This document shows, piece by piece, positions 23,221-35,516 of a stretch of DNA of 64,000 nucleotides. The position numbers and the translations under genes were made by a program. The stretch is from Aselliscus stoliczkanus (Eukaryota > Chordata > Mammalia > Chiroptera > Hipposideridae): assembly GCA_033961575.1 (NCBI GenBank), contig CM066727.1, forward strand, positions 115,680,434 through 115,744,433, written 5' to 3'. Under the pieces are notes generated by a model, which ran no database searches, was not told where the DNA came from, and was given only the letters and a program-made list of their open reading frames with translations. How positions within the stretch are numbered: the stretch's first letter is position 1; the number at the start of each line of letters is the position of its first letter.

Positions 23221-23582
23221 TTGTTGTTGTTGTTGTAATTCTATTTTTTTTTTCCAAAAACAAATGAACACAAAAAAAAAAAAAGAAAAAAGAAAAGAAA
23301 GAGAGAGAGATGTATTTGGCATTTTCTCTACTTACTCCTGAATAGGTTAAGGCCCTGAGATTAGACTCTTGTATTCTTGGGACCACAGGGCTGCTTAAAA
23401 CCCCAGTGCATCAATCCTTATTTCTCTCGTTAGCCCTTCACAGTTCCAGACTTTAAAGACCTTTGATCTGTTTCTTCTGAGACTGGCTCAGATCCTTGCA
23501 CAGTACTGGATGCTACCGCCAGGCTCGGCCAGTGTTCTCTGTACACGCGGTCTTGCTGGCACGTAGGTCAGTGGAAACATAC
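23221..23582 (-). other. Retained terminal intron and A-rich tail of the PTPN1 retrocopy
   Basis: After CYR the frame reads VCFH and stops. As I recall, retention of the last PTPN1 intron replaces FLFNSNT by VCFH in a known, growth-factor-responsive splice form. The sequence beyond should therefore be parental intron. It has no AATAAA; an AATAGA variant lies next to the A-rich end, so internal priming or a weak poly(A) signal may have ended the copy. Confidence 0.75.
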
Positions 23583-23659
23583 CCGGTAGCAGAGGTACGC
23601 GCCAGCCGTGAGGACGGTGGCCATGCACATGTTGACCAGCAAGGGCTTCCAGTGAGTCA

Positions 23660-25249
<1,590 letters not shown>

Positions 25250-25309
25250 CTGGTAAATGGCCGCCCAGCTCCCGGCCTTGTCGATCGGCTCGAACTCCTT
25301 TTCCATCTC

Positions 25310-25513
25310 CATGACGGGCCAGGGCGGCCGCTGCGCCTCCTCCTCCGCCCACTGCCGTCTGTCGCTCTAGGCCGCGTGGCGCTCTCCGCCGGGAGCCCCG
25401 CCGCAAGGCTTCCACTGCCGCCGCCCTAGCTGCCGCGGCTTCCTCATGCCAACTCGGCAGCCGGAAGTACGCACCCGCGCGGCCGCCGGCCCCGCCCGGC
25501 AAAGGGGAAGGGC
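25310..25513 (-). other. CpG-rich 5' UTR of the PTPN1 retrocopy
   Basis: About 200 bp dense in CG dinucleotides (GCGGCCGC, CCGCGCGGCC) just 5' of the retrocopy start codon. On the minus strand it includes TACTTCCGGCTGCCG and CGGCCTAGAGCG, similar to what I recall of the PTPN1 leader. This suggests a near full-length copy. Promoter activity is not shown by the sequence. Confidence 0.75.
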
Positions 25514-25529
25514 TGGGCTCTAGTTTTTT
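25514..25529. repeat. Target-site duplication, retrocopy 5' side
   Basis: TGGGCTCTAGTTTTTT, the second perfect copy of the 16-bp repeat at the retrocopy's other end. Confidence 0.93.
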
Positions 25530-25534
25530 AAATT

Positions 25535-25956
25535 TTATTTATTTAAAGATTTTATTGGGGGATTGGGGGAGGGGAACAGCGTTGGGGAATCGGGAAAGGG
25601 GAACAGACAAGTTGCTGTCCTTTTGTTCTTCAGTCTAGTTGTGGAGGACGTCGCTTCACTGGCCCATGTTGGATTATCATTGCGCCCTTCCAGGGTGAGG
25701 CAGATGGGTGGCCGGCCTCTGGATGGCCGCTCACAGTGGCCGCCGGCCGCTCACAATAGCTCATGGCAGCCCCACTGCAGCCTACGCTGCCGCCGGCGAC
25801 TCACGGCAGCCCAGCTCCAGGTGGAGCTGTTGTTCACCATCTTAGCTGTAGAGGGCACAGTGTCACTGGTCCGTGTGGGAACTGAACTGGTGGCCCTGCT
25901 GCTCAGAGCTCGTGCTCCCAAGCCAGCTCTTAACCAATGTGCCACTCGGCCAGCCC
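25535..25956 (-). mobile_element. Lineage-specific SINE with a variant head (copy F)
   Basis: Same tail and body as the other long copies, but shortened in the middle. Its head differs: on the minus strand GGGAGCACGAGCTCTGAGCAGCAGG replaces the usual GGGAAGCCAGCGGCCCC. This variant resembles the distinct SINE at 61701-61864. It begins within a few bases of the retrocopy's right duplication. Confidence 0.88.
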
Positions 25957-26159
25957 CAAGTTTATTGACCTCTGATGTCGTGCATCCTAAATTATGGCTT
26001 GTAGTGGGTTCTTGGTAAATATTGGTAGAATGAGTGAATGACATCTTGGGCAGAAGTAGTGTGTTTGGGAGCCTTCTTTCACTTAATTTCATAATTTCTG
26101 TCTCTTATCAGATTCTCTGCAATCTGTTTAAATTAAGGAAGATAGCCAACTGGTTCTTT

Positions 26160-26895
26160 TTATAAACAGCTTTGTTGAGATATGGCTCATATACCATAAA
26201 ATTCACCCATTTAAAATGTACAAGTCAGTGGTGGTTAGCGTGTTCTTAGTTGTGCGACCATCACCACTATGAATTTTAGAACATTTTTATCACCCCAAAA
26301 AGAAACCCCGTAGCCATTAGCAGTTACTGTCATCATCCCAATTGCTCCCCCATCCTCAGCTTAGACAACTATTAATCTACTTTGTGTCTCTGTAGATTTG
26401 CCAATTCTGGACACTTTATATAAATAGAATCATACATTATGTGGTCTTTTGTGACTGGCTTCTTTCACTTAGCATATTTTCCAGGTTTATCCATGTTGTA
26501 GCCTGTGTCAGGATTTCATTCCTTTTTAAGGCTGAGTAGTATTCCATGGTATGGACATACCACATTTGTTTGTTCATTCATCAGCTGACAGATATTTGGG
26601 TTGTTTCTGCCTTTTGATTGTTATAAATAATGCTGCTGTGAACATTCATGTACTATTTTTGATGTGTACTTGTTTTCATTTCTCTTGGACCAATGCCTAG
26701 CAGTGGAATTGCTGGGACATATGGTAACTGTATATCGAACCTCTTAAGGAACTGGCAGGCTGTTTTCCAAAGCGGCGGCACCATCTTACATTCCCACTGG
26801 TAGCATTTGAGGGCTTCAGTGTCTCCACAGCCTTGCAGACAACTCTTTATTTTTTATTTTTTGAACAACTTTTTCTGTCTTTTTGACTGGCCAGC
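26160..26895 (-). mobile_element. LINE-1 3' fragment (antisense)
   Basis: TTGTTGAGATATGGCTCATATACC, ATTCACCCATTTAAAATGTACAAG, CAGTGGAATTGCTGGGACATATGG and ATTCCATGGTATGG are antisense landmarks of the L1 ORF2 C-terminus and 3' UTR. The frame is broken. Confidence 0.9.
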
Positions 26896-28480
26896 GAGTT
26901 CTTAAATGGACACACCTTGGTTGCGAGATGGTGGGCTGAGCTTGAACATCTAGGTAAGTTTTGTTATTTTCTTTTGTAAGAGCAATGCTTGCTTATTAGA
27001 GCATATTTGGAAAACAGATCCTGATACCTGTTAGTGATGTACTTGGTGCACTGGGTCCCAGCCAGCTACCTCTTTAACAGGTAGGTCTCTGAAGACAAAG
27101 GCCGTCTCCACAGTGAGCAGTATAGTGGTCAGGGTGCAGGCCCTGGGGCACCACCCCGCTTCACAGACCAGTCTGCCTGTCCAGCTGCTTGACCTTGCTA
27201 GGTGGTGATGCTCTAAGCCTCAGTTTTCTCCTGGGTACAAGGGCAGAGCCCAGGAGAGCAAGCCAGCTCCCCTGTCCACAAGACAACCCAGGAGTATTTG
27301 ACAACAGTTACCCTCTGCCTGTCTCCACTTCCACCAGCCGTCTCCCAGATCACGCCTTGTCGCCTGAAACAGCTCATTTGCAGTTTCCTGTGCTCGGCTT
27401 GAGCCCTCCCCATTGGAGACATGCACAGACGGAATGCCAGAATGAGTTATAAGCCTTTGAAGGTGACAAATTTTCACCTTTACCGGCAGGATGATTTTAT
27501 GGAAGAAGGTGCTCAAGCAGGAAACATAACTTCATTCTAAATTATGGAAAAAATAAAATTTCAGTGAAACCCTGTCCAGTTCCCCGTCTTGCCTTTTGAG
27601 CTCAGTCTGGCAAAGTGACACAGACTGCCTCCATCCGCTGGCTCCCTGATGGGTGCAGCAGGGACAACTCATGTTGTGAAAGGGTTTGCGATTGGAGAGT
27701 TTGAGTTTTCCCCACTGTCACCTCCTGTCCTGATGGGGCCGAACCGTTGATACATTTCTTGGGCTCAGTTTTCTAAGCTGTGGGACAGAGATGGTGACAA
27801 GCAGCCCATTGATAAAAACACTTCAGCAAAAACAGAATACAGGAAAGGGAGACTAATTAGAGCTTCACTTGGTCTGTCTGCTTTCTGTATCCTAAGGTAT
27901 CTCTTCCATTAGTGGGTGAAATCTAAATGTATTTAGCAATCCCTCTGTTGCTGCCCGTGGGGTAAAGCCTTGTAGTTTTGTAACCTGGAACAGTTAGACA
28001 CCCACAACAGGTCTGGCTCTGCCCCGAGGCGGGAGCAGTGATGGAGCCCACACTTGGGGCCTTGCCCACTTCCTTGGCCTGGTCCTTTGAAAGCCCATGC
28101 CTGATTTCTTCCTGTGTTCCAGGCTGATTTACATAACTGTCTTCTTCTGTGGTTAGTTACTCATTCAGAAATTCCCTTGTCCATCTGCTCTGGGGTTCTG
28201 AGTCAGTGGGAGCAGCATATCACGGTAGAATTCTGGCCCCCGCCTCCCTCTGTATCTCATCCCAGCCTGGCGGAGGAGGCAGGGGGCCAAGGACGGAACA
28301 CTGGTGGAGCTCATCACGCAGAGCTGAGTCCTGTGTGCCTGCAGTCGGGAGGGGCACCTTGGGAGGCCGTTTTACCGGGGCTGGAACTTTAGCGCCTCAG
28401 AGGTGGCCTGCCAGGCTGTCACCTTATGGCTGGGAAGTGACGCAGGTGGGCCTGGGGTGGAGGAGCTGGTTGGTGAGAGG
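26896..28480. other. Unique sequence, no feature recognised
   Basis: Short open frames only. No repeat or exon that I can support. Confidence 0.5.
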
Positions 28481-28484
28481 CAGC

Positions 28485-28715
28485 ATAGGAAATGGTTAAG
28501 GCCACATGTCTTGGTTCAGACCCCGGCTGTCACCCCCCTGTCATGTGACCTTGGAAAAGTTCTTTAAGACCCTTTTCTTCTCTGTAAAGTGGTGATCATA
28601 AAGCACCTGTTTCACAAGGTTATTGTCAATATTGAGTGAGTTGACATATGTAAGGCATCTAGGGCCTGCCTGGCATGTGGAAAGCGCTAGGTTGCTGTTG
28701 GTGGCGGTGACGAGG
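28485..28715 (+). repeat. MIR SINE relic, nearly complete
   Basis: AAATGGTTAAGGCCACATGTC, GTCATGTGACCTTGGAAAAGTTC, TCTCTGTAAAGTGGTGATC, GAGTGAGTTGACATATGTAAGGC and CTGGCATGTGGAAAGCGCTAGG follow the MIR consensus in order. Confidence 0.9.
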
Positions 28716-30160
28716 ATGAGGAGGATGGTTCACCTCTCTTCCTGTTGGATTTCCTGATCCCTATTTTGTTTTTTTTAAAATGGAACAGGACACCTAGTTC
28801 CATTAACTGACAAATGTTTGAACCCCTTGGTCTCTAGTCCACCTCGCCGTGTTTGTGCTTAGACCCCTAAGCGCTCCTCTCTGCCACCTGCCCAGCGTAC
28901 CTTCACTTCTCCAGCCACTGAGATAAGGCCCAGCCGTGGGCTGACTGCCAGGTGCAGCAGCGGCAGTCTAACTCCCTTGCCTCAGTTTCCTCACCGGTAA
29001 CCCTCCTCTTTCTTCCTCTCAGTGCCCTCCAGGGATGTGAATAGTGTCAGGTGACATCTATCATGCATGGCAAGCAGGTTACAAAGGCAGAACTTTGGTG
29101 GCTGGTATGGGAGAGCTGAGGGCACAGGGCCAAGGGCTCAAGGGACTGCTTGTCCTGGCCTCAGGACCCTCTGTGGTTTGACGGGGTGATGAAATGGAGC
29201 CGAGCACCCTCTTTGGGGTGCTGGGAGCTGTTCCACAGTGAACATATGCCCCTTGGGTTATACTGCCTACAGTGGGGAAGTGGGATGCGGTTTAGAAAGT
29301 CAGTCTCACACCAATGTCCTCCAGCCTCAGTCTCTGACCTAAGATGGACAAGCGGCTCTGCTTTTTGATCTCTGGATGCTTATAAAGGGGTAAAGGGTGG
29401 TTCACTAGCAGAAAGAAAGTCTCAGGGACTTGAATAATCAGTGCTCCTTGCTTCCCTTTGTGCATTAGGTACTGTGCTAGGCATCTATTTTGTAAAATGA
29501 GGAAAACAAGGCCCAGAGGGGCTCATTACTCACTCCCCCAGCCCCACTCATGCAGTGGGATGTGCCAGAGAAGGGATGTAAGCTCAGATCGGGGGGTTCC
29601 AAAGCCTGTTCTTTCCAGGTGGGGAAGCCTGGTTCTGAGCCTCCCGAGGCAGCTTGGAGTTCCCAGACCTCTCCTCTGACCTCCCGAGCACTGTTATGAA
29701 AGCCTCCCGCTCAAACATGTGATGTTTGCTCAAACATGTGATGTTTGTGTTAGTTCTGCTGCTGGAAGCCACAGCCTTCCCTTCCTCCCCCCTTCACCCC
29801 TGCTGGCTTTGGCCCTGCAGGGCTGCAGGGTTACCTGAGAACCTCCCCCAGGTGCACACGCCCCACCTGCCTCTCTGACTCTCGGCCTCTCGGCCTCTCG
29901 GCCTCTCTGCCTCTCTGCGGGCCAGGCACTCTATGCCTTCCTTCACTCCCTTCTTTCAGTTTATCTCCTGTGAGGTGGGTAGGAGAGCAAGCCATTAGCA
30001 AGTGAGAGAAACCTGGGCTAAAATTTGTGGCTGACCTTGGGCTTTTGTTAGAGTGTGGATTTTCAAAGACCCCTTTGGGAGTGAGCTATTGTGACAGTGG
30101 CTCCGGAGGTGTGCTTGGGTGAAAAGATGAAAGCGGTGACTAAGGCATTGTCCCATCACT
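28716..30160. other. Unique sequence with minor repeats
   Basis: 29455-29600 carries an antisense MIR piece (GGTACTGTGCTAGGCATC ... TGTAAAATGAGGAAAACAAGGC). A short (CTCTCGGC)n run lies at about 29875-29920. No exon is supported. Confidence 0.5.
29709..29746. repeat. Perfect 19-bp tandem duplication
   Basis: GCTCAAACATGTGATGTTT occurs twice head to tail with no mismatch. Each unit is itself nearly palindromic around ACATGT. Confidence 0.97.
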
Positions 30161-30335
30161 GAAAGGGCACAGGCCTAGCAGTGGGTGGCCCCAGCTTGTG
30201 TGAGTCTGCCTTGACTGGCTGTGTGACTTTGGGCACGTCACTCCCGACTCTGGGCCTCTCTGCTTCGCTGTAACAGGAGGAGTTTGTACCAAATGGTTCC
30301 TCAGGTCCTTTCAGTCTACAGTTTAAGATGCCTCC
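30160..30335 (+). repeat. MIR-type SINE relic
   Basis: GACTGGCTGTGTGACTTTGGGCACGTCACTC and CTGGGCCTCTCTGC, followed by GGTCCTTTCAGTCT, match a sense MIR. Confidence 0.8.
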
Positions 30336-31050
30336 ATTAGGAACTACAGAGCCCGAGCTCCTTCTCTCTTCCTTTTCCCTGTTGCCTCTTTAAAGCTACG
30401 GTTTACTTTGCAGCTCATGTTAATTGGAAAGCTTTAGTGTATGCTGTGGAAGGACCCAGGAGAAGTTCCAGGGCCATATTCCCCGAGACATCCAGGCTGG
30501 AAAGTTTTCCAGTAAGGACGGGTTCCAACAGGATCACCCTGGGCCTGAGGACAGGATACCAACTTGGCTGTTCATTTACTTCAGGGGACACAGTTCAGTG
30601 CTTTGGGACCCGGCCAGAAATCTGGCAAGACCTTGCCCATGCTGCTCGATCAGCACGCTGTGTGGCAGAAACGCCATGGGCCAGCGGGTCCGGAGTTCAG
30701 CCTGGGGACCCGTGTCCTGCCAGCGGCCACGGCCTTCCTTCCCAGCCCACTCGCCACCCTCCCTCCGGCTGCTTATCCCCTGTCCTCCGCTGTACCAGCC
30801 CGCATGGGCCCCAAGCTCACTCCCTGGCCTCTGGCCTGCCTTCTTTTTCTCAGGCCTCCCCTGTTCCCTCCTCATCCTCTTGACCTGTTGATGTCACCCC
30901 ATCCGTTGGTGCCCAATCTTCCCTTACCACCCAGACTGGGCTGGGACAGGGAAAGGGACCGAGCTTGGCACAAGGCCCAGCCCATGGGACATGGAACATA
31001 TTCAGTATAGACGACTGCAGGGTGGTGGGGGAAGAGGGGCGTTGCCATGG
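30336..31050. other. Unique sequence, no gene
   Basis: Three overlapping plus-strand frames of about 150 codons lie here, plus one of 99 codons on the minus strand. None shows a recognisable domain, and mutual overlap argues for GC-driven chance frames. Confidence 0.5.
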
Positions 31051-31054
31051 GCTA

Positions 31055-31190
31055 GTCAGTCAGTTCACACAGAGTGAGCCGGTCACCTGCCAGGTGTGAG
31101 GCTGAGTTCTGAGGGTGTAACAAAGGTGTGCATGCCACACTTTCCTTGGGGAGACCAGCACTGGTGAGGGACAGTTGCAAGGCTATCTGT
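31055..31190 (-). repeat. L2 relic (antisense)
   Basis: CACCTGCCAGGTGTGAGGCTGAGTTCTGAGGGTGTAACAAAGG and CTTGGGGAGACC follow the antisense L2 pattern. Confidence 0.45.
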
Positions 31191-31239
31191 GATAAACTGA
31201 GACTGTAACTGGGAGAGGCCGCAGGGTCTGTGGGACTCA

Positions 31240-31395
31240 GGGGAGAGCCGGGATCTGGTTCCAGCCTGTCTCTTGCCACTGGCTTACTTGCAAGATGGTG
31301 GGTCAGGCCCAGGACCTCTCTGAAGTTTCCCCTTTAGTAGAAATGAGAAGGTTGTGTGGATCTTCCGCAAGGCCCTTTCAGCTCTGTCTAGTCCA
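31240..31395 (+). repeat. MIR-type SINE relic
   Basis: CTTGCCACTGGCTTACTTGC, CCAGGACCTCTCTGAAGTTTCC and CTTCCGCAAGGCCCTTTCAGCTCTG follow a sense MIR. Confidence 0.55.
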
Positions 31396-33080
31396 CAGTC
31401 ACCCTTTGTCAAGTGCGTTCTAGTGTCAGGCGGTGGACGTGCCTGTCAGGCCTCATCCCGGCTTGTCCTCCCGACACCAGGCACTCTTTTTTCTTTGGAC
31501 TCATTTTACATACGAGGAACCTAAGGGTGAGAGCTGAGGCTGCAATCTGGCGGCCCTTGGTCAGATCTGGGCCACAGATGTATTTCGTTGGGCCCAGTTG
31601 ATGTTTTCTTAGAGTCATTATTTAAATACTGAAGAGGTTCACAAAAATAGACATTTTTGGCTTTTTACTGCTGGAACGTTTAGTTACATTGAACTCATGC
31701 TGCCCAGTGGCACCTGTTGGCTGGATCTGAGTCTCAGCCACCACCTTCAGATGGGGCCTGTGCGTCTCTGACCCCTCTGTCTAGGCACAGTGTGGGCCGT
31801 GTCTGTAACCCACCTGGCTAGTTTCTACCTACCTCCTGCAGGCGCTCGAGTGTGCAAATCATGACTTAAGGATGCGCTGTAACTTACACCACGTACGGGG
31901 TCACACAGCCACTGTGTTAGAAGCAGGAGTCAAACTGGGCTCTCTCTGACTTTCAGCCTTGGCCACCCTGCTGCTTTTCTGAGTTGTTTCCAAATCCCAG
32001 CAGGGATTCTTGGGCCCTGCGTTGGAGCACAGGAGACTCTCATCACCTCTCTGGATGAGGAAGTTGGCAGGAATCCCTGTTTCAGAGAGGTGTAAGCCTC
32101 CAGCCTGTCCAAAGCGCTGTTGCAATAGGTGGCATGTCCGTGAGCTCATGTTTTAGTCTAGGGAAAAGCCACTTTCTTGCCACACGGTGTGTCCTCTTCA
32201 AACTCATTCAGTGTAATTATTTTTTGTCTACTGCCTGTTTTCTTACACCGTGGCTTCTCTTTACTGGCAGGTTGAACCCAGGAGATCCCACTTCTTCACC
32301 CCTACGTGAGTCGCCAAAATGCCATACAAAGTGCTTGTATTTTGCTCCAGGCAAGTGGAGGCAGGACATAGGGATGTCTGTTCAGACTGTGGCTACCTCA
32401 GGGTTGCTCTGGGTCCCCAAGGGCCAGGCAGGCAGGATGCTGGGCCTTCCGAGCAGGGCGGGGCCCCGCGGGGAGCCCTGGGTGGGGGGGGCTGAGGTTT
32501 CCTGTACTTGGCGTTGGTCTTTCCAGCTGTTTCCTCCCGATAGAGCGGTTGGACAATGCCGTGCTGACTCACCTCCCAGAGTCAGGGATGAACAATAGCA
32601 GATTTGTCCAGGGTCAGCTCAGGAGCAGCGGCTGTACCAGTCACCTGCTTCCAGGCGCCCAGTTGGGAGGAGCGGGTGGCACCTTGAACCATTTCCCTGC
32701 TTGCTGTGTGCCCCAAAGTCCTGCCCTGTTGGGTTGATTTCAGGCTGTTGCCTTTTGGTTTCCCTAAGCTTGTCCTCACTCCTCCTTTGTATGCAGCTGA
32801 TACAGACCTTCTGTGGCTCCGTGCTGACCAGCTGCACGCCTGCCATCCAAGTCCAGCTTTGCCAGACCCCCCCTTGCCCTTGGTTTGAGGTTCAGTGGGT
32901 TTGGCGTGGTCCCTGAAGGTTCTGAGTCTGCTACCCAGGCATTCAGGCCCTGGATGAGCTTCAGATGAGAAAGACAGCTGTGTGATTCTTTAATCTCCTC
33001 CAGTGGGTAGAGGATTAAGGAATTTTTTGGTGGGATTGTTATTATGTATTATGATTTTTTTTCATGAGTTATCTAAGTTA
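31396..33080. other. Unique sequence with small MIR pieces
   Basis: 31480-31570 (TTTACATACGAGGAACCTAAGGGTGAGAG) and 31885-31960 (GGGGTCACACAGCCACTGTG ... GGAGTCAAACTGGGCTCTC) are antisense MIR fragments. No exon is supported. Confidence 0.5.
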
Positions 33081-33084
33081 GTCT

Positions 33085-33205
33085 TTCTAGTAACTCTCTC
33101 AGGGAGGTATCCTTACCTCCATTTTCCAGATGAGTCACCTGAGGCACTTCGGGTAAGGAGCTTGCCCAAGATCTCAGATCTTTCTCACATCAAAGTCCTG
33201 TGACA
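33085..33205 (-). repeat. MIR SINE relic (antisense)
   Basis: GTATCCTTACCTCCATTTTCCAGATGAGTCACCTGAGGC and GGAGCTTGCCCAAGATCTCAG are the complement of the MIR core. Confidence 0.85.
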
Positions 33206-33574
33206 TATGACTTCCTAGGCAGGGACATGGGGTGTGTGGAAGAGCTGAAAAGCAGTATGGGAAACTGATGGAAGACGAGGGGTTTGAAAGAAGCTATGCA
33301 GGGATGCGAAGGTGAGCTGGGCTGAGTCCCTGCACCCCCGGAGTTTCAGCAGAGAGGAGGATGCTGGCATGTTATCAGCTAATTCTGATGCAAGGCACAC
33401 TGTGATTGGTGCTAACATGGGGCTGCCAGTGAGTTGGAACCACATTTTCATCTGGTATATGAGTGGCTAGCTGAAGAGACACTTCAAAACCCAAGTGGGA
33501 AATTCCTGGCCCACAGGTCTGAATCAGCCGGTAGCAGGATTGAAACTGGTCCATGTGGAAAATACAGAGACAGA
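33206..33574. other. Unique sequence, no feature recognised
   Basis: Nothing recognised. Confidence 0.5.
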
Positions 33575-33730
33575 GTGCCATTTTTGTCTAGAGTTGCACA
33601 CATGCAACATTGCTTAGAATTAGAATTATTTTTAGTACAGTTATTGAGAAATTTATATCAAGAGCTTGAGAAATACTCATTTTTCTGACTCAGTAATTCT
33701 GTTCCTTGGAATTTATACTAAGAAAGTAAC

Positions 33731-33732
<2 letters not shown>

Positions 33733-33774
<42 letters not shown>
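33733..33774. repeat. (CA)n microsatellite
   Basis: About 21 uninterrupted CA units. Confidence 0.98.
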
Positions 33775-33776
<2 letters not shown>

Positions 33777-33916
33777 TACGTATATCTCCATTATAACATT
33801 ATTTATAACAATTAAAAGTTGGAAACATACCAAATGTCCAACAATAGAATATTATTATGTAAATTTTTATATATTCATCTGATGGCCTATTGCACAGCCT
33901 TAAGAAATCATGTCTT

Positions 33917-34035
33917 GGGCCAGCCGAGTGGCGCGGTGGTTAAGCGCTGGCTTGGGAAGCCAGCGGCCCCGGTTCGGTCCCACATATGAGGGCCAGTGAC
34001 ACTGCCCTCAAAACAAAAAAAAAAATTAAAAAAAA
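33917..34035 (+). mobile_element. Lineage-specific SINE, head-only short form (copy G)
   Basis: GGGCCAGCCGAGTGGCGCGG, B-box-like GGTTCGGTCCCACATATGAGG, and ACACTGCCCTC joined directly to an A-rich tail. A 15-bp duplication, AAGAAATC(A/G)TGTCTT, flanks it at 33902-33916 and 34036-34050. Confidence 0.96.
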
Positions 34036-34121
34036 AAGAAATCGTGTCTTCAAAAATTACATATGATGACTCAAGATAATGCTTATGAAAATTGTCAAGC
34101 AAAATTATAAGATATAAAATT

Positions 34122-34236
34122 GGGCCGGCCGAGTGGCGCGGTGGTTAGGAGCTGGCTTGGGACGCCAGCAGCCTGGGTTCGGATCCCACATATGAGGGCC
34201 AGTGACACTGCCCTCTTTAAAAAAAAAAAAAAAAAA
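34122..34236 (+). mobile_element. Lineage-specific SINE, head-only short form (copy H)
   Basis: GGGCCGGCCGAGTGGCGCGG head, GGTTCGGATCCC B-box-like motif, and GACACTGCCCTCTTT followed by an A-run of about 20. It lies 72 bp beyond the preceding copy's right duplication, inside the same LINE. Confidence 0.95.
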
Positions 34237-34360
34237 TTGTATATACTCTAAATCCTAATTTTTTAAAATACAAGTGAAAATGACTGGAGGGAATATACCC
34301 CAAATGCTAATGATGGTAGTGATTATGAATGATTTTTGTTCGTCTGTAGTTTCTAAAATT

Positions 34361-34955
34361 CCTTAGTGAACAAGGACGCCCATCTTAGGCGTCTCCCCGG
34401 CCAGCAGGGCGTTTCTTGCATGGACATAATGCGCTGGGCCCTGTACAATGAGGCTGCCGCCGTGGCGTTAACTGCGGAGGTGCTTCCTTTCCCCCTCTGT
34501 CACACTCTACCCCTCCAGTTTTCTCTCTTAATTGGCCATAAATTTATAACTGAAGAATGATTTTTTAAAATATGTGTATTTTTATTGGTTGTGTTTCCTG
34601 AATACTGTCACAAGAGAGACATTTTATATTTCTCACGATAAAAGAAAACCCTAATTTAAGTTCCTTTCCACTCATGTGATCCCAATTGATTTTTTTCTCT
34701 TTGTAGTTCTGATGGTCTTTGTCAAACAGAAGAATTTTCTGCTCCTGCCTTAAATGTCCTCTGAAAGCCCAATTTAAAATGATACCTCGTTGGCCTATTA
34801 GGAATACCAGCCCTGCCTGTTTTCTCTAGAGGAATGGTAGAGAGGGAAGCTTGCTGTTTTAACAAAGTTTTGTGGCTGACGATAAGTTTGAAACCAATCC
34901 CCAGGTGAGCCCAGAGAACACTTGTGATCCTAGCTTAAGAACAGGCTTTTTGAGG
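34361..34955. other. Unique sequence, no feature recognised
   Basis: AT-rich with no recognised repeat or exon. Confidence 0.5.
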
Positions 34956-34959
34956 TGAA

Positions 34960-35185
34960 GGGATTAAGAAGTACAAATTGGCAGTTACTAAGCAGTCATG
35001 GGGATGTAAAGGACAGCTTAGGGAATATAGCCAATAATATTGTAACAACTATATATGGTGCTCAGGTGGGTACTGGACTTATTGGGGGGGATCACTTTGT
35101 GAGTTATATAAATGTTTAATCAGTATCCTTTACACCCAAAACTAATATAACATCGACTGTCAACTGTAATTGAAAAATTTAAAAA
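34960..35185 (+). mobile_element. LINE-1 3' end, relatively young
   Basis: GGGGATGTAAAGGACAGCTTAGGGAATATAG, GGGATCACTTTGTGAG, AAACTAATATAACATC and TGTCAACTGTAATTGAAAAATTTAAAAAAA make up a laurasiatherian-type L1 3' UTR and tail in sense orientation. The ending resembles bat L1s as I remember them. Confidence 0.8.
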
Positions 35186-35391
35186 AACTGGGAAAAAACC
35201 CAAAACATGCTCACTATAATAAATGCAGAGAAGTAAAGAGAAAGAAATTAAAACTGACCTGTACTCACACCACTCAGAGAGAGCCACAGCTGACATTTGG
35301 ATGTTTAAACATTGGCATTATCTGTGCATGTGTATAATCACATATGTACATTTTTACAAACAGGATCATGTGATATATTCCATTTATTTAT

Positions 35392-35516
35392 TTATTTATT
35401 TATTTATTTTGTATTTTTTTTGAGGACAGTGTCACTGGCTCTCATATGTGGGACCCGAACCGGGGCCGCTGGCTTCCCAAGCCAGTGCTTAACCATTGTG
35501 CCACTCGGCCAGCCCA
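35392..35516 (-). mobile_element. Lineage-specific SINE, head-only short form (copy I)
   Basis: The minus strand reads GGGCTGGCCGAGTGGCAC, then GTTCGGGTCCCACATATGAGAGCC and CACTGTCCTC, with an A-rich tail running into (AAAT)n. Flanks share ATTCCATTTATTT at 35377 and 35517. Confidence 0.94.

Larger units (their letters stand above)
33575..34360 (+). mobile_element. Old LINE 3' region split by two short SINEs
   Basis: AGTAATTCTGTTCCTTGGAATTTATACTAAG, ACATTATTTATAACAATTAAAAGTTGGAAAC, AATGTCCAACAATAGAATATTATTATG and TTGCACAGCCTTAAGAAATCATG follow a LINE consensus in sense orientation. The sequence continues after both SINEs. Family assignment (L1M-like) is tentative. Confidence 0.65.
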
